Assembly: GCA_943370145.1 (NCBI GenBank)
Contig: CALRPY020000004.1
Span: 45,601 to 109,600 of the forward strand
DNA: 64,000 nt
Reading direction: 5' to 3'
Source: Ga0077536 sp943370145
Lineage (GTDB): Bacteria > Pseudomonadota > Gammaproteobacteria > Ga0077536
In this document: piece after piece, positions 42,207-50,563 of the stretch
How the letters are laid out: the number at the start of each line of letters is the position of its first letter
How positions within the stretch are numbered: position 1 is the first letter of the stretch
Position numbers and translations under genes: made by a program
The notes under the pieces: model-generated
The model's database searches: none
The model's input: the letters and a program-made list of their open reading frames with translations, nothing else
What the model was told of the DNA's origin: nothing

Positions 42207-43608
42207 CGCCCTGCCGATGCATCGCGTCCGCCGCATCCACTTCGTCGGTGTCGGCGGCGCCGGCATGAGTGGCATCGCCGAGGTGTTCTCGAACCTGGGC
42301 TACAGCGTCTCGGGCTCCGACCAGGGCGTCAACCGCATGACCGAACAGCTCGCGCGGCACGGCGTGCGCGTGTCGATCGGCCATCGCGCCGAGAACGTCG
42401 CCGACGCCGACGTCGTGGTCTATTCGAGCGCGATTCCCCAGGACAACGTCGAGCTGACGACGGCGCGGGCCCGCCGCGTCCCGATCGTGCCGCGCGCCGA
42501 GATGCTCGCCGAGCTGATGCGCTTCCGGCAAGGCATCGCGATCGCGGGCACCCACGGCAAGACGACCACCACCAGCCTGGTCGCGAGCGTGCTCGCCGAA
42601 GGCGGGCTGGACCCGACCTTCGTCATCGGCGGACTGCTGCACAGCGCCGGCTCGCACGCGCGCCTCGGCACCGGCAACTACCTCGTCGCGGAGGCCGACG
42701 AGAGCGACGCCTCGTTCCTGTTGCTGAACCCGCTGATCGCGGTGCTGACCAATATCGACGCCGATCACATGCAGACCTACGGCCAGGATTTCGAGCGGCT
42801 GCGCGCCAGCTTCCGCGACTTCTTCCGGCGCCTGCCGTTCTACGGCGTGGCCGTGATCTGCGCCGACGACAACCACGCGGTGTCCCTGATCGGCGACCTG
42901 CACACGCGCGTGATCACCTACGGCCAGGACAGCGATGCCGACATCCGCGGCCACGACATCCAGCTGGAGGGCACGACCTCGCGCTTCCGCGCGACACGCC
43001 GCGCGGGCGGCGACACCATCGAGGTCACCGTCAACATGCCGGGGCGCCACAATGCGTTGAATGCGCTGGCGGCAATCGCCGTCGCCGGCGAACTCGGCAT
43101 TCCCGACGACGCTGTCCTGCGCGCGCTGGCGACCTTCCAGGGCGTCGGGCGCCGTTGCCAGCTGCGGGGCCGCGCGCGGATTGGCGGCGCGGTGGTGACG
43201 GTGATCGACGACTACGGCCATCACCCGCGCGAAATCGCCGCGATGGTGCGGACCGCGCGGGAAGCCTGGCCCTGCAAGCGCCTGGTGGTCGCGTTCCAGC
43301 CGCATCGCTACTCGCGCACGCGGGATCTCTACGATGACTTCGTCGAGGTCCTGTCGGGTGTCGACGTGCTGCTGCTGCTCGACGTCTACAGCGCCGGCGA
43401 GAAGCCGATTCCGGGCGCCGACTCGCGTTCGCTGTGTCGCTCGATCCGGGCGCGCGCCCAGGTCGACCCGGTGTTCGTATCCGGGCCGGACACGCTGCTG
43501 GAAGTGCTTGCGGGCGTGACGCGCGAAGACGATCTCGTGATGCTCCTGGGCGCCGGCAGCATTGGCCGCATCGCCGACGGCATCGCCTACCTCGACACTC
43601 ACGGATGA
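42193..43608 (+). CDS. murC: UDP-MurNAc:L-alanine ligase MurC
   Basis: A 471-residue Mur ligase. FVGVGGAGMSGIAEVF is the UDP-sugar domain turn, AIAGTHGKTTTTSLVASVL the ATP loop, and YLVAEADESDASFL plus VIDDYGHHPREIAAM are typical MurC motifs. The 14-base overlap with murG implies coupled translation. murB follows, as in many gammaproteobacteria outside the enterics. Confidence 0.97.
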   Translation: MLKTDALPMHRVRRIHFVGVGGAGMSGIAEVFSNLGYSVSGSDQGVNRMTEQLARHGVRVSIGHRAENVADADVVVYSSAIPQDNVELTTARARRVPIVPRAEMLAELMRFRQGIAIAGTHGKTTTTSLVASVLAEGGLDPTFVIGGLLHSAGSHARLGTGNYLVAEADESDASFLLLNPLIAVLTNIDADHMQTYGQDFERLRASFRDFFRRLPFYGVAVICADDNHAVSLIGDLHTRVITYGQDSDADIRGHDIQLEGTTSRFRATRRAGGDTIEVTVNMPGRHNALNALAAIAVAGELGIPDDAVLRALATFQGVGRRCQLRGRARIGGAVVTVIDDYGHHPREIAAMVRTAREAWPCKRLVVAFQPHRYSRTRDLYDDFVEVLSGVDVLLLLDVYSAGEKPIPGADSRSLCRSIRARAQVDPVFVSGPDTLLEVLAGVTREDDLVMLLGAGSIGRIADGIAYLDTHG

Positions 43609-43672
43609 CCCTAAGACCATGAATTCGACGGCACTCAGAACGGACGACATGACATCACGGCAGGGGCAGCAC

Positions 43673-44590
43673 ATGGATGCGGAATGGTTCCAGCGTGTCG
43701 CGGTGCGCGGGCGGCGGGTGGTCGACGAGTCGATGAACCGGCATTGCACCTGGCGCGCCGGCGGGGCCGCCGACCGCTATTTCGAGCCGGCGGATCTCGA
43801 CGATCTCGTCGCCTTCATGAGCGCCGTGCCGGCGGACGAACCCCTGTACATGATCGGCCTCGGCAGCAACCTGCTGGTCAGGGACGGTGGACTGCGCGGC
43901 ACCGTCGTCGCGACCGGCCGCGGCCTGTCCCGGCTCGACTGGGTCGACGCATCGACATTGAAGTGCGGCGCGGGCGCAGCGTGCGCAAAGGCGGCCAAGG
44001 TCGCCGCCAAGGGCGGATTCACCGGCGGTGAATTCCTCGCCGGCATCCCGGGCACGATCGGTGGCGCGCTGGCGATGAACGCCGGCGCCTTCGGCTACGA
44101 GATCTGGAACATGGTCACGGAGGTCGAGACGATCGATCGGGCCGGCATTCTGCACACGCGGCCCGCGCGCGAATTCAAGGCGGCGTACCGCCACGTCGAG
44201 GGACCCGCCGGCGAATGGTTCGTCAGCGGCACGCTGCGTTTCGGCGCGGGCGAGGATGGCGCCGCGGCCGGCCGCATCCGCGCGCTGCTCAACCTGCGCA
44301 ACGAGAAGCAGCCGCTGGGCCTGCCGAGTTGCGGGTCGGTGTTCATGAATCCGCCGCAGGACTTCGCCGGCCGCCTGATCGAGGCGGCGGCCATGAAGGG
44401 CGCGCGTCGTGGCGGCGCCTACGTGTCGCCCAAACACGCCAATTTCATCATCAACGACGGCACCGCCAGCGCCGCCGACATCGAGGGGCTCATTGAAGAA
44501 GTGCGCGCACGCGTGCTCGAAAGCTCGGGCGTTCGCCTCGAACATGAAGTGAAGATTGTCGGCGAGCCCGCGCCGGGAGCGTTGGCGTGA
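43673..44590 (+). CDS. murB: UDP-N-acetylenolpyruvoylglucosamine reductase MurB
   Basis: A 305-residue flavoprotein that reduces the enolpyruvyl group to make UDP-MurNAc. The FAD-binding LGSNLLVRDGG and GGEFLAGIPGTIGGALAMNAGAFG segments are present. The proton donor Ser is in LPSCGSVFMNP. The short C-terminal region (KHANFIINDG...EVKIVGE) places it among type II MurB proteins, unlike E. coli. ATG 43673 is chosen for the AGGGG site (43662-43666); ATG 43619 would add 18 residues. Confidence 0.95.
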   Translation: MDAEWFQRVAVRGRRVVDESMNRHCTWRAGGAADRYFEPADLDDLVAFMSAVPADEPLYMIGLGSNLLVRDGGLRGTVVATGRGLSRLDWVDASTLKCGAGAACAKAAKVAAKGGFTGGEFLAGIPGTIGGALAMNAGAFGYEIWNMVTEVETIDRAGILHTRPAREFKAAYRHVEGPAGEWFVSGTLRFGAGEDGAAAGRIRALLNLRNEKQPLGLPSCGSVFMNPPQDFAGRLIEAAAMKGARRGGAYVSPKHANFIINDGTASAADIEGLIEEVRARVLESSGVRLEHEVKIVGEPAPGALA

Positions 44591-45546
44591 CGGCTTCCGT
44601 GCACATGAGCGACGACGAGATCCGCCGGCAGGCAGGCGGCGTCGCGGTGCTGATGGGCGGCCACTCCGCCGAACGCGCGGTATCGCTGCGCAGCGGCGCG
44701 GCCGTGCTCGAGGCGCTGCGGCGCGCCGGCGTCGACGCCTGGGGTATCGACTGGCAGGGGGACCTCCTGGCCGCGCTCGCGAACCGGCGGCCGGACCGCG
44801 TGTTCATCGCCCTCCACGGCCGGGGCGGCGAGGACGGCCAGGTCCAGGGCGCACTCGACGTCGCCGGCATCCCGTACACGGGCAGCGGCGTGCTCGGCTG
44901 CGCGCTGTCGATGGATAAGATCAGGAGCAAGTGGATCTGGCAGAGCCTCGGCCTGTCCACCCCCGATTTCCTGATCCTCGACGAGGGCGAGGCGGCCGAC
45001 GAGCCCGCCATCATCGAACGCCTCGGCCTGCCGCTGATGGTGAAGCCGTCGCGCGAGGGTTCCAGCATCGGCGTGTCGAAGGTCGAGTCGCCTGACGAAC
45101 TCGCGCCGGCGCTCGCCGAGGCGCGTCGACACGACCGGCAGATCCTGCTCGAGCGCTGGATCGCCGGCGGTGAGTACACGCTGTCGATCGTCGACGGTGT
45201 CGCGTTGCCGATGATCAAGCTCGAGACGCCACGCAAGTTCTACGACTACGAGGCCAAGTACGCAGCCGACACCACACGCTACCTGTGTCCCTGCGGCCTT
45301 GCGCCCGACGTCGAAGCCGCCGCCGCGGCGCTGGGCCTGCGCGCGTTCGCCGCGCTGGGCGCGAGCGGTTGGGGCCGCGTCGATTTCATGCTCGACGAAG
45401 CCGGCCAGGCCTGGCTCATCGAACTCAATTCGGTGCCCGGCATGACGGACCATTCGCTGGTGCCGATGGCCGCTGCGCACCATGGCTGGTCTTTCGAGCA
45501 GCTCGTGTTGCGCATCCTCGGGTCCACGTTCGGGGCGCGGGCATGA
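44587..45546 (+). CDS. ddl: D-alanine:D-alanine ligase
   Basis: A 319-residue ATP-grasp enzyme. It has VAVLMGGHSAERAVSLRSG, FIALHGRGGEDGQVQGAL, GSGVLGCALSMDKIRSK, the ATP-grasp loop VKPSREGSSIGVSKV and the end GWGRVDFMLDEAGQAWLIELNSVPGMTDHSLVP. The Tyr in the usual Y-x-A-K-Y loop is present (DYEAKYAADT). The start is GTG 44587 overlapping the murB stop; ATG 44605 is an alternative. It supplies MurF. Confidence 0.96.
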   Translation: MTASVHMSDDEIRRQAGGVAVLMGGHSAERAVSLRSGAAVLEALRRAGVDAWGIDWQGDLLAALANRRPDRVFIALHGRGGEDGQVQGALDVAGIPYTGSGVLGCALSMDKIRSKWIWQSLGLSTPDFLILDEGEAADEPAIIERLGLPLMVKPSREGSSIGVSKVESPDELAPALAEARRHDRQILLERWIAGGEYTLSIVDGVALPMIKLETPRKFYDYEAKYAADTTRYLCPCGLAPDVEAAAAALGLRAFAALGASGWGRVDFMLDEAGQAWLIELNSVPGMTDHSLVPMAAAHHGWSFEQLVLRILGSTFGARA

Positions 45547-46325
45547 TCCTGAACGAGCGCATGCGACCCCAGGCGGCGGTACGGCAGGAGGAAGTGCCGC
45601 GCAAGCCGCACACCTGGCTGTATTTCGCGCTGGCCGTCGCGCTGGTGTGGGCGCTGTTGCGCGTTGCCGCCGAAGTGCGCGACCCCGCGGCGTTCCCGAT
45701 CCGCAGGGTCACCGTCGATGGCGACTTCCGCTACCTCGCACCGGCCAACATTCGCCAGGCGGTGTCGGGCGCCGTGCGCGGCGGTTTCTTCCACGTCGAC
45801 GTCCAGTACGTGCGCGACACGCTGATGGAAGAGCCCTGGGTGCGGGAAGCGACGGTGCAGCGCCTGTGGCCCGACACCCTGCACGTCAGCATCCTGGAGC
45901 AGCAGCCGGTCGCCTACTGGGGCGAGCACGCCCTGCTGAACGATGCGGCGGACATCTTCGTGCCGGCCAAAGCCTCTTTCCCGAGCGGGCTGGTGGAGCT
46001 CGACGGCCCGGTCGGTTCCGAAACCGAGACGCTTGCGACCTACCGCCATGCCGCCGGGCGCCTTGCGCCCCTGGGCCTGATCGTCGCCGCCGTCAGGCTG
46101 TCGGAACGTCGCGCGATGACGATCGGCCTGCGCGATGGCGCGACGATCGTGCTGGGCCGGCGCGCGGCGCTCGATCGGCTCGAGCGGTTCATCGCCGCCT
46201 ACCAGCAGGTCCTGCGCGACAACTGGGCGCGGGTGTCGGTCATCGACCTGCGTTACACCAATGGTTTCTCGATACGCGAGCGCGTGGTCGACACGGCAGG
46301 CGATGCCGTGCCCGCCGCGCAATGA
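45543..46325 (+). CDS. ftsQ: Cell division protein FtsQ
   Basis: A 260-residue bitopic protein. A cytoplasmic tail precedes the membrane helix WLYFALAVALVWALLRVAA (about 27-45). The POTRA domain starts FPIRRVTVDGDFRYLAPANIRQAV, and the beta domain includes LWPDTLHVSILEQQPVAYW and VIDLRYTNGFSIR near the end. It recruits FtsL/FtsB to the septum. The ATG overlaps the ddl stop (ATGA). Confidence 0.95.
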   Translation: MILNERMRPQAAVRQEEVPRKPHTWLYFALAVALVWALLRVAAEVRDPAAFPIRRVTVDGDFRYLAPANIRQAVSGAVRGGFFHVDVQYVRDTLMEEPWVREATVQRLWPDTLHVSILEQQPVAYWGEHALLNDAADIFVPAKASFPSGLVELDGPVGSETETLATYRHAAGRLAPLGLIVAAVRLSERRAMTIGLRDGATIVLGRRAALDRLERFIAAYQQVLRDNWARVSVIDLRYTNGFSIRERVVDTAGDAVPAAQ

Positions 46326-46365
46326 GGCGGCCTTTCAGCGGCGGAGCAAGGCGAACAAAGCAAGT

Positions 46366-47601
46366 ATGGTCAGAAAACAAGACAAGAATTTGATAGTCGG
46401 GCTGGATATCGGCACGTCCAAGGTCGTCGCCATCGTCGGCGAAGTGTTGGCGGACGGCACGATCGAGGTGGTGGGCCTCGGCTCGCATCCGTCGCGAGGC
46501 CTGAAGAAGGGCGTGGTGGTCAACATCGAGTCCACCGTGCAGTCGATCCAGCGCGCGGTCGAGGAGGCCGAGCTGATGGCGGGCTGCCAGATCCAGTCCG
46601 TCTATGCCGGCATCTCCGGCGGACACGTCCGCAGCCTCAATTCGCACGGCATCGTCGCGATCAAGGACAGCGAGGTGACGCACGCCGACGTCGAACGCGT
46701 GATCGACGCCGCGCGCGCTGTCGCGATTCCAGCGGATCAGAAAATCCTGCACGTGCTGCCGCAGGAATTCATCATCGATGGCCAGGAAGGCATACGCGAA
46801 CCGATCGGCATGTCGGGTGTGCGCCTGGAAGCGCGCGTCCACATGGTGACGGGCGCGGTCAGCGCCGCGCAGAACATTGTAAAATGCGTGAAACGTTGCG
46901 GCCTCGACGTGGACGACGTGATCCTGCAGCAGCTCGCATCCTCTTACGCGGTGCTCGCGGACGACGAGAAGGAACTCGGCGTCTGCCTGTGCGACATCGG
47001 TGGCGGCACCACGGACATCGCGGTGTTCACGCATGGCGCGATTCATCACTCGGCCGTGATCCCGATCGCGGGCGACCAGGTGACGAACGACATCGCGGTC
47101 GCGCTACGGACGCCGACTCACCACGCCGAGGACCTTAAAATAAAATATGCTTGCGCGCTGACCCAGCTCGCCAATCCGAACGAGACGATCGAGGTGCCGA
47201 GCGTCGGTGATCGACCGCCTCGCCGGCTCGAGCGGCAGACGCTCGCGGAAGTGGTCGAACCCCGTTACGAAGAGCTCTTCAACCTCGTGCAGGCCGAGCT
47301 CAAGCGCAGCGGTTTCGAGAGCATGATCGCCGCCGGGGTGGTGCTCACCGGCGGCGGGGCGAAGATGGAAGGGGCGATCGAGCTGGCCGAAGAAGTATTC
47401 AACATGCCCGTCAGGCTGGGCACGCCCCAGAATGTTTCCGGACTCATCGATGTCGTGCGCAATCCGATCTATGCGACGGGCGTCGGCCTGCTGTTGTTCG
47501 GCAACCAGTCCATCAGGGCGCCGAGTGGCCGGAGCAGCAGGCTCGAGACCACGGCCAATCTCTGGGAGCGGATGAAGAACTGGTTCCAGGGGAATTTCTG
47601 A
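46366..47601 (+). CDS. ftsA: Cell division protein FtsA
   Basis: A 411-residue actin-like protein that tethers FtsZ to the membrane. ATP-binding segments are VGLDIGTSKVVAIVGEV (phosphate 1), LCDIGGGTTDIAVF (phosphate 2) and VVLTGGGAKMEGAIELAEEVF (adenosine). The C-terminal amphipathic membrane-targeting helix is visible as NLWERMKNWFQGNF. ATG 46366 follows a 40-base gap after ftsQ with only a weak ribosome-binding site, so it may be translated less than its neighbours. Confidence 0.97.
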   Translation: MVRKQDKNLIVGLDIGTSKVVAIVGEVLADGTIEVVGLGSHPSRGLKKGVVVNIESTVQSIQRAVEEAELMAGCQIQSVYAGISGGHVRSLNSHGIVAIKDSEVTHADVERVIDAARAVAIPADQKILHVLPQEFIIDGQEGIREPIGMSGVRLEARVHMVTGAVSAAQNIVKCVKRCGLDVDDVILQQLASSYAVLADDEKELGVCLCDIGGGTTDIAVFTHGAIHHSAVIPIAGDQVTNDIAVALRTPTHHAEDLKIKYACALTQLANPNETIEVPSVGDRPPRRLERQTLAEVVEPRYEELFNLVQAELKRSGFESMIAAGVVLTGGGAKMEGAIELAEEVFNMPVRLGTPQNVSGLIDVVRNPIYATGVGLLLFGNQSIRAPSGRSSRLETTANLWERMKNWFQGNF

Positions 47602-47727
47602 GGAGGGTCATGGCCGGCAAACCGAACGGCCAGACTGAATTAATAAGACGGTAGAACGCTGGTAACTCAACCTTAACAGGCCAACCCGACGTCGAAGGCG
47701 GGCGACGGGTCGAGCGGAGGGCAGGAA

Positions 47728-48948
47728 ATGTTCGAACTAATGGATGCGTACAGCCAGAGTGCTGTAATCAAGGTAATCGGCGTCGGTGGCGGTGGCGGCA
47801 ACGCCGTCCAGCACATGGTGAACGCCCAGATCGAGGGCGTGGAGTTCGTCTGCGCGAATACCGATGCGCAGGCGCTCAAGTCGTCGGCCGTGAAGACCGT
47901 TCTGCAGCTCGGGGGCGACATCACCAAGGGCCTCGGTGCGGGCGCGAATCCCGAAATCGGCCGCCAGGCCGCGCTCGAGGATCGCGATCGCATCAGCGAC
48001 GTGCTCGAGGGCTCCGACATGGTCTTCATCACCGCCGGCATGGGCGGCGGTACCGGCACGGGCGCGGCGCCGGTCGTCGCGCAGATCGCGAAGGAGATGA
48101 ACATCCTGACCGTCGCGGTCGTCACCAAGCCGTTTCCGTTCGAGGGCCGCAAGCGCCTCGAGATCGCGAACCACGGCATCATGGAGCTGAGTCAGTATGT
48201 GGATTCGCTGATCACGATTCCGAACGAGAAGCTGCTGACCGTGCTCGGCCGGGACATCAGCCTGCTGAACGCCTTCAAGGCCGCGAACGACGTGCTGCTC
48301 GGCGCGGTGCAGGGGATCGCCGAACTGATCACCTGCCCCGGCCTCATCAATGTCGACTTTGCCGATGTGCGCACCGTCATGCGCGAAATGGGCATGGCGA
48401 TGATGGGCACCGGCCGCAGCCGCGGCACCGCGCGTGCCAAGGAAGCCGCGGAGGCCGCGATCTCGAGCCCGCTGCTCGAGGACGTGAACCTGTCGGGCGC
48501 CAAGGGCATCCTCGTCAACATCACGTCCGGCATGGACATGACGATGGGCGAGTTCGAGGAAGTCGGCAACACCGTGAAGTCCTTCGCGTCCGACAACGCG
48601 ACGGTCGTGGTCGGCACCGTGATCGATCCGTCGATGGAAGGCGAAGTCCGGGTCACGGTGGTCGCGACCGGCATCGGCGTCGACGTGCCGAAGGTGCGGG
48701 ACGAGCGTGAGCGCGAAAAGGCCGCGCCGGTGGTGGCGACGACGCCGGCCGCGCCGCGCGATGTGGAGCGCGAGCGCGACGCGGCGCCGGCCCAGGCCGC
48801 AAGGCCCGTCGAACCGGAGGCTGTCGACTACGGCAAGTTCGAGCGTCCCACGGTCATCCGCAACCGGCGTGACCTCGACGAGCACCTGAACAATCCGCGC
48901 AGCGACTATCTCGATATCCCGGCCTTCCTGCGCCGGCAGGCGGATTGA
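47728..48948 (+). CDS. ftsZ: Cell division GTPase FtsZ
   Basis: A 406-residue tubulin homologue forming the Z ring. KVIGVGGGGGNAVQHM is the first nucleotide loop, and GGGTGTG at 106-112 is the tubulin signature. The T7 loop NVDFADVRTVM is present. After a variable linker (about 330-385) the conserved C-terminal peptide DYLDIPAFLRRQAD, which binds FtsA and ZipA, ends the protein. A strong GGAGGGCAGGAA site precedes ATG 47728. The 126-base gap after ftsA may contain an extra promoter, as is usual for ftsZ, but none stands out. Confidence 0.98.
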   Translation: MFELMDAYSQSAVIKVIGVGGGGGNAVQHMVNAQIEGVEFVCANTDAQALKSSAVKTVLQLGGDITKGLGAGANPEIGRQAALEDRDRISDVLEGSDMVFITAGMGGGTGTGAAPVVAQIAKEMNILTVAVVTKPFPFEGRKRLEIANHGIMELSQYVDSLITIPNEKLLTVLGRDISLLNAFKAANDVLLGAVQGIAELITCPGLINVDFADVRTVMREMGMAMMGTGRSRGTARAKEAAEAAISSPLLEDVNLSGAKGILVNITSGMDMTMGEFEEVGNTVKSFASDNATVVVGTVIDPSMEGEVRVTVVATGIGVDVPKVRDEREREKAAPVVATTPAAPRDVERERDAAPAQAARPVEPEAVDYGKFERPTVIRNRRDLDEHLNNPRSDYLDIPAFLRRQAD

Positions 48949-49071
48949 GCGCGACGCCCGTGCCAGGGCCGGCAACGACGATTAAGTGGCCATTCATGGA
49001 GCGGGCGGATAATCGACGAAAGTCGCTGTAACTGGCTGATTGGGAAGCGGTTCGCGGAGTTGGATTGCTGT

Positions 49072-49080
49072 GTTATCATG
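49072..49080 (+). promoter_or_regulatory. Extended -10 promoter candidate for lpxC
   Basis: TG-T-TATCAT (49072-49080) lies 41 bases before the lpxC start, in the gap after ftsZ. The -35 position holds only TTCGCG. lpxC commonly has its own promoter at the end of the dcw cluster. Confidence 0.45.
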
Positions 49081-49120
49081 CCCCCGGCCTTGGCCTTGCT
49101 CAGGGGGAAGCGGGGAGCGA

Positions 49121-50032
49121 ATGTTGAATCAGCGAACATTAAAAAACGTGATCCGCGCAACCGGCGTGGGCCTGCATACCGGCAAGAAGGTCCTCGTGAC
49201 CTTCCGCCCGGCACCGCCTGACCGGGGCATCATCTTCCGCCGCGTCGATCTCGACCCGGTGGTGGAAATCCCGGCCAGGGCCGAAAACGTCGGCGACACC
49301 AGCCTCTCCACCAGCCTGATGCGGGACGGCGTCCGCATCTCGACGGTCGAGCACCTGTTGTCGGCCTTCGCCGGCCTCGGCATCGACAATGCCTATGTCG
49401 ATCTCAGCGCGCCCGAGGTGCCGATCATGGACGGCAGCGCGGGGCCCTTCGTGTTCCTGATCCAGTCCGCCGGATTCCAGGAACAGAGCGAGCCGAAGCG
49501 CTTCATCCGCATCAAGAAGCCGATCTCCGTCCACGACGGCGACAAGTGGGCGCGCTTCGAGCCGTTCTCCGGCTTCAAGGTGTCCTTCGCGATCGAATTC
49601 GATCACCCCTTCTTCCAGCAGAGCAGCAAGCACGCCGAGATCGACTTCTCCACGACCTCGTTCGTGAAGGAAGTCAGCCGGGCGCGGACCTTCGGCTTCA
49701 TGCGTGAGGTTGAATGGTTGCGCGGGCGAAACCTGGCGCTCGGCGGCAGTCTTGACAATGCGGTCGTCGTCGATGATTACCGCGTGCTGAACGAGGATGG
49801 ACTGCGGTACGAGGACGAGTTCGTCAAGCACAAGATTCTCGACGCGATCGGCGACCTCTACCTGCTCGGCCACAGCCTGATCGGTGCCTTCCACGGCCAC
49901 AAGTCAGGGCATGAGCTGAACAACCAGTTGCTGCGCAAGCTGCTGGCAACCCAGTCGGCCTGGGAACTGGTGACCTTCAAGAAAGTCGAGGAAGCGCCAA
50001 TCTCATTCATGCAACCGATGCCGGCCGCCTGA
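49121..50032 (+). CDS. lpxC: UDP-3-O-acyl-N-acetylglucosamine deacetylase LpxC
   Basis: A 303-residue zinc deacetylase, the committed step of lipid A synthesis. It has the zinc ligands H78 (VEHLLSAFAGLGID), H237 and D241 (VKHKILDAIGDLYLLG), and the catalytic H264 in FHGHKSGHELNNQ. The N-terminus MLNQRTLKNVIRATGVGLHTGKKV is typical. ATG 49121 follows CGGGGAG. Amounts are usually set by proteolysis via FtsH; the C-terminal end here (MQPMPAA) resembles the AA-ended degron region of E. coli LpxC. Confidence 0.97.
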   Translation: MLNQRTLKNVIRATGVGLHTGKKVLVTFRPAPPDRGIIFRRVDLDPVVEIPARAENVGDTSLSTSLMRDGVRISTVEHLLSAFAGLGIDNAYVDLSAPEVPIMDGSAGPFVFLIQSAGFQEQSEPKRFIRIKKPISVHDGDKWARFEPFSGFKVSFAIEFDHPFFQQSSKHAEIDFSTTSFVKEVSRARTFGFMREVEWLRGRNLALGGSLDNAVVVDDYRVLNEDGLRYEDEFVKHKILDAIGDLYLLGHSLIGAFHGHKSGHELNNQLLRKLLATQSAWELVTFKKVEEAPISFMQPMPAA

Positions 50033-50057
50033 GCCGGCGGTTGCGAACCCGCCGGCG

Positions 50058-50369
50058 CTAGCTGGCGTCGCCCTCGACCGCCATCCTTATCTTCACCTGC
50101 CTGACCGCGCGCGTGGCTTCGCAGGATTGCGCGCGTTCGACGAGGTTCGGACATTCGAACCGCAAGCGTGTCGCCCACACCGCCGACTTGACCGACAGCA
50201 CCAGGGTGTCGTCGCGCAGCGTCGCAACCTTGACGTGGGGCGCGATCATCGGTGGCAGCCAGCTGCGCACGAGGCCCTCGATAGACTGCAGTTCGCGGGC
50301 CCGGCTGACGAGGCCGGCGAGTGTGGGATTGCCGGCGACGATCGCGCCGACCCGGGTGGGCTTTTTCAT
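50058..50369 (-). CDS. DUF721 protein, DciA-like
   Basis: A 103-residue small protein with the DUF721 pattern: LVRSWLPPMIAPHVKVATLRDDTLVLSVKSAVWATRLRFECPNLVER, including the conserved A-x-W-A-x-x-L-R helix. DUF721 proteins include DciA, the widespread loader/operator of the replicative helicase in bacteria lacking DnaC. The position between lpxC and secA is the same as in Pseudomonas. It runs opposite to both neighbours and converges on lpxC with a 25-base gap. Helicase loading here is inferred from family only; the protein is short and consists of little beyond the DUF721 core. Confidence 0.8.
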   Translation of the reverse strand: MKKPTRVGAIVAGNPTLAGLVSRARELQSIEGLVRSWLPPMIAPHVKVATLRDDTLVLSVKSAVWATRLRFECPNLVERAQSCEATRAVRQVKIRMAVEGDAS

Positions 50370-50482
50370 CGTGTGATCATGGTCGCGTTGCAGGCTTCGC
50401 GGGACGGCCCCGAAGCCGGATTTGCCCAGTGCCGCCGGGCCCTGCGGGCGGTTTCCGGCGGACCTTCCGTGACGGTCCGGTC

Positions 50483-50491
50483 TGATACACT
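50483..50491 (+). promoter_or_regulatory. Extended -10 promoter candidate for secA
   Basis: TG-A-TACACT (50483-50491) lies 72 bases before the secA start in the gap divergent from the DUF721 gene; the -35 is poor. Confidence 0.4.
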
Positions 50492-50563
50492 AGCGCCTGT
50501 TCCATCGATTTGCCAAAAGCCGGCGAACGTTGCGCCAACGGTCCGGCTTTCCCTGAGGACCGT

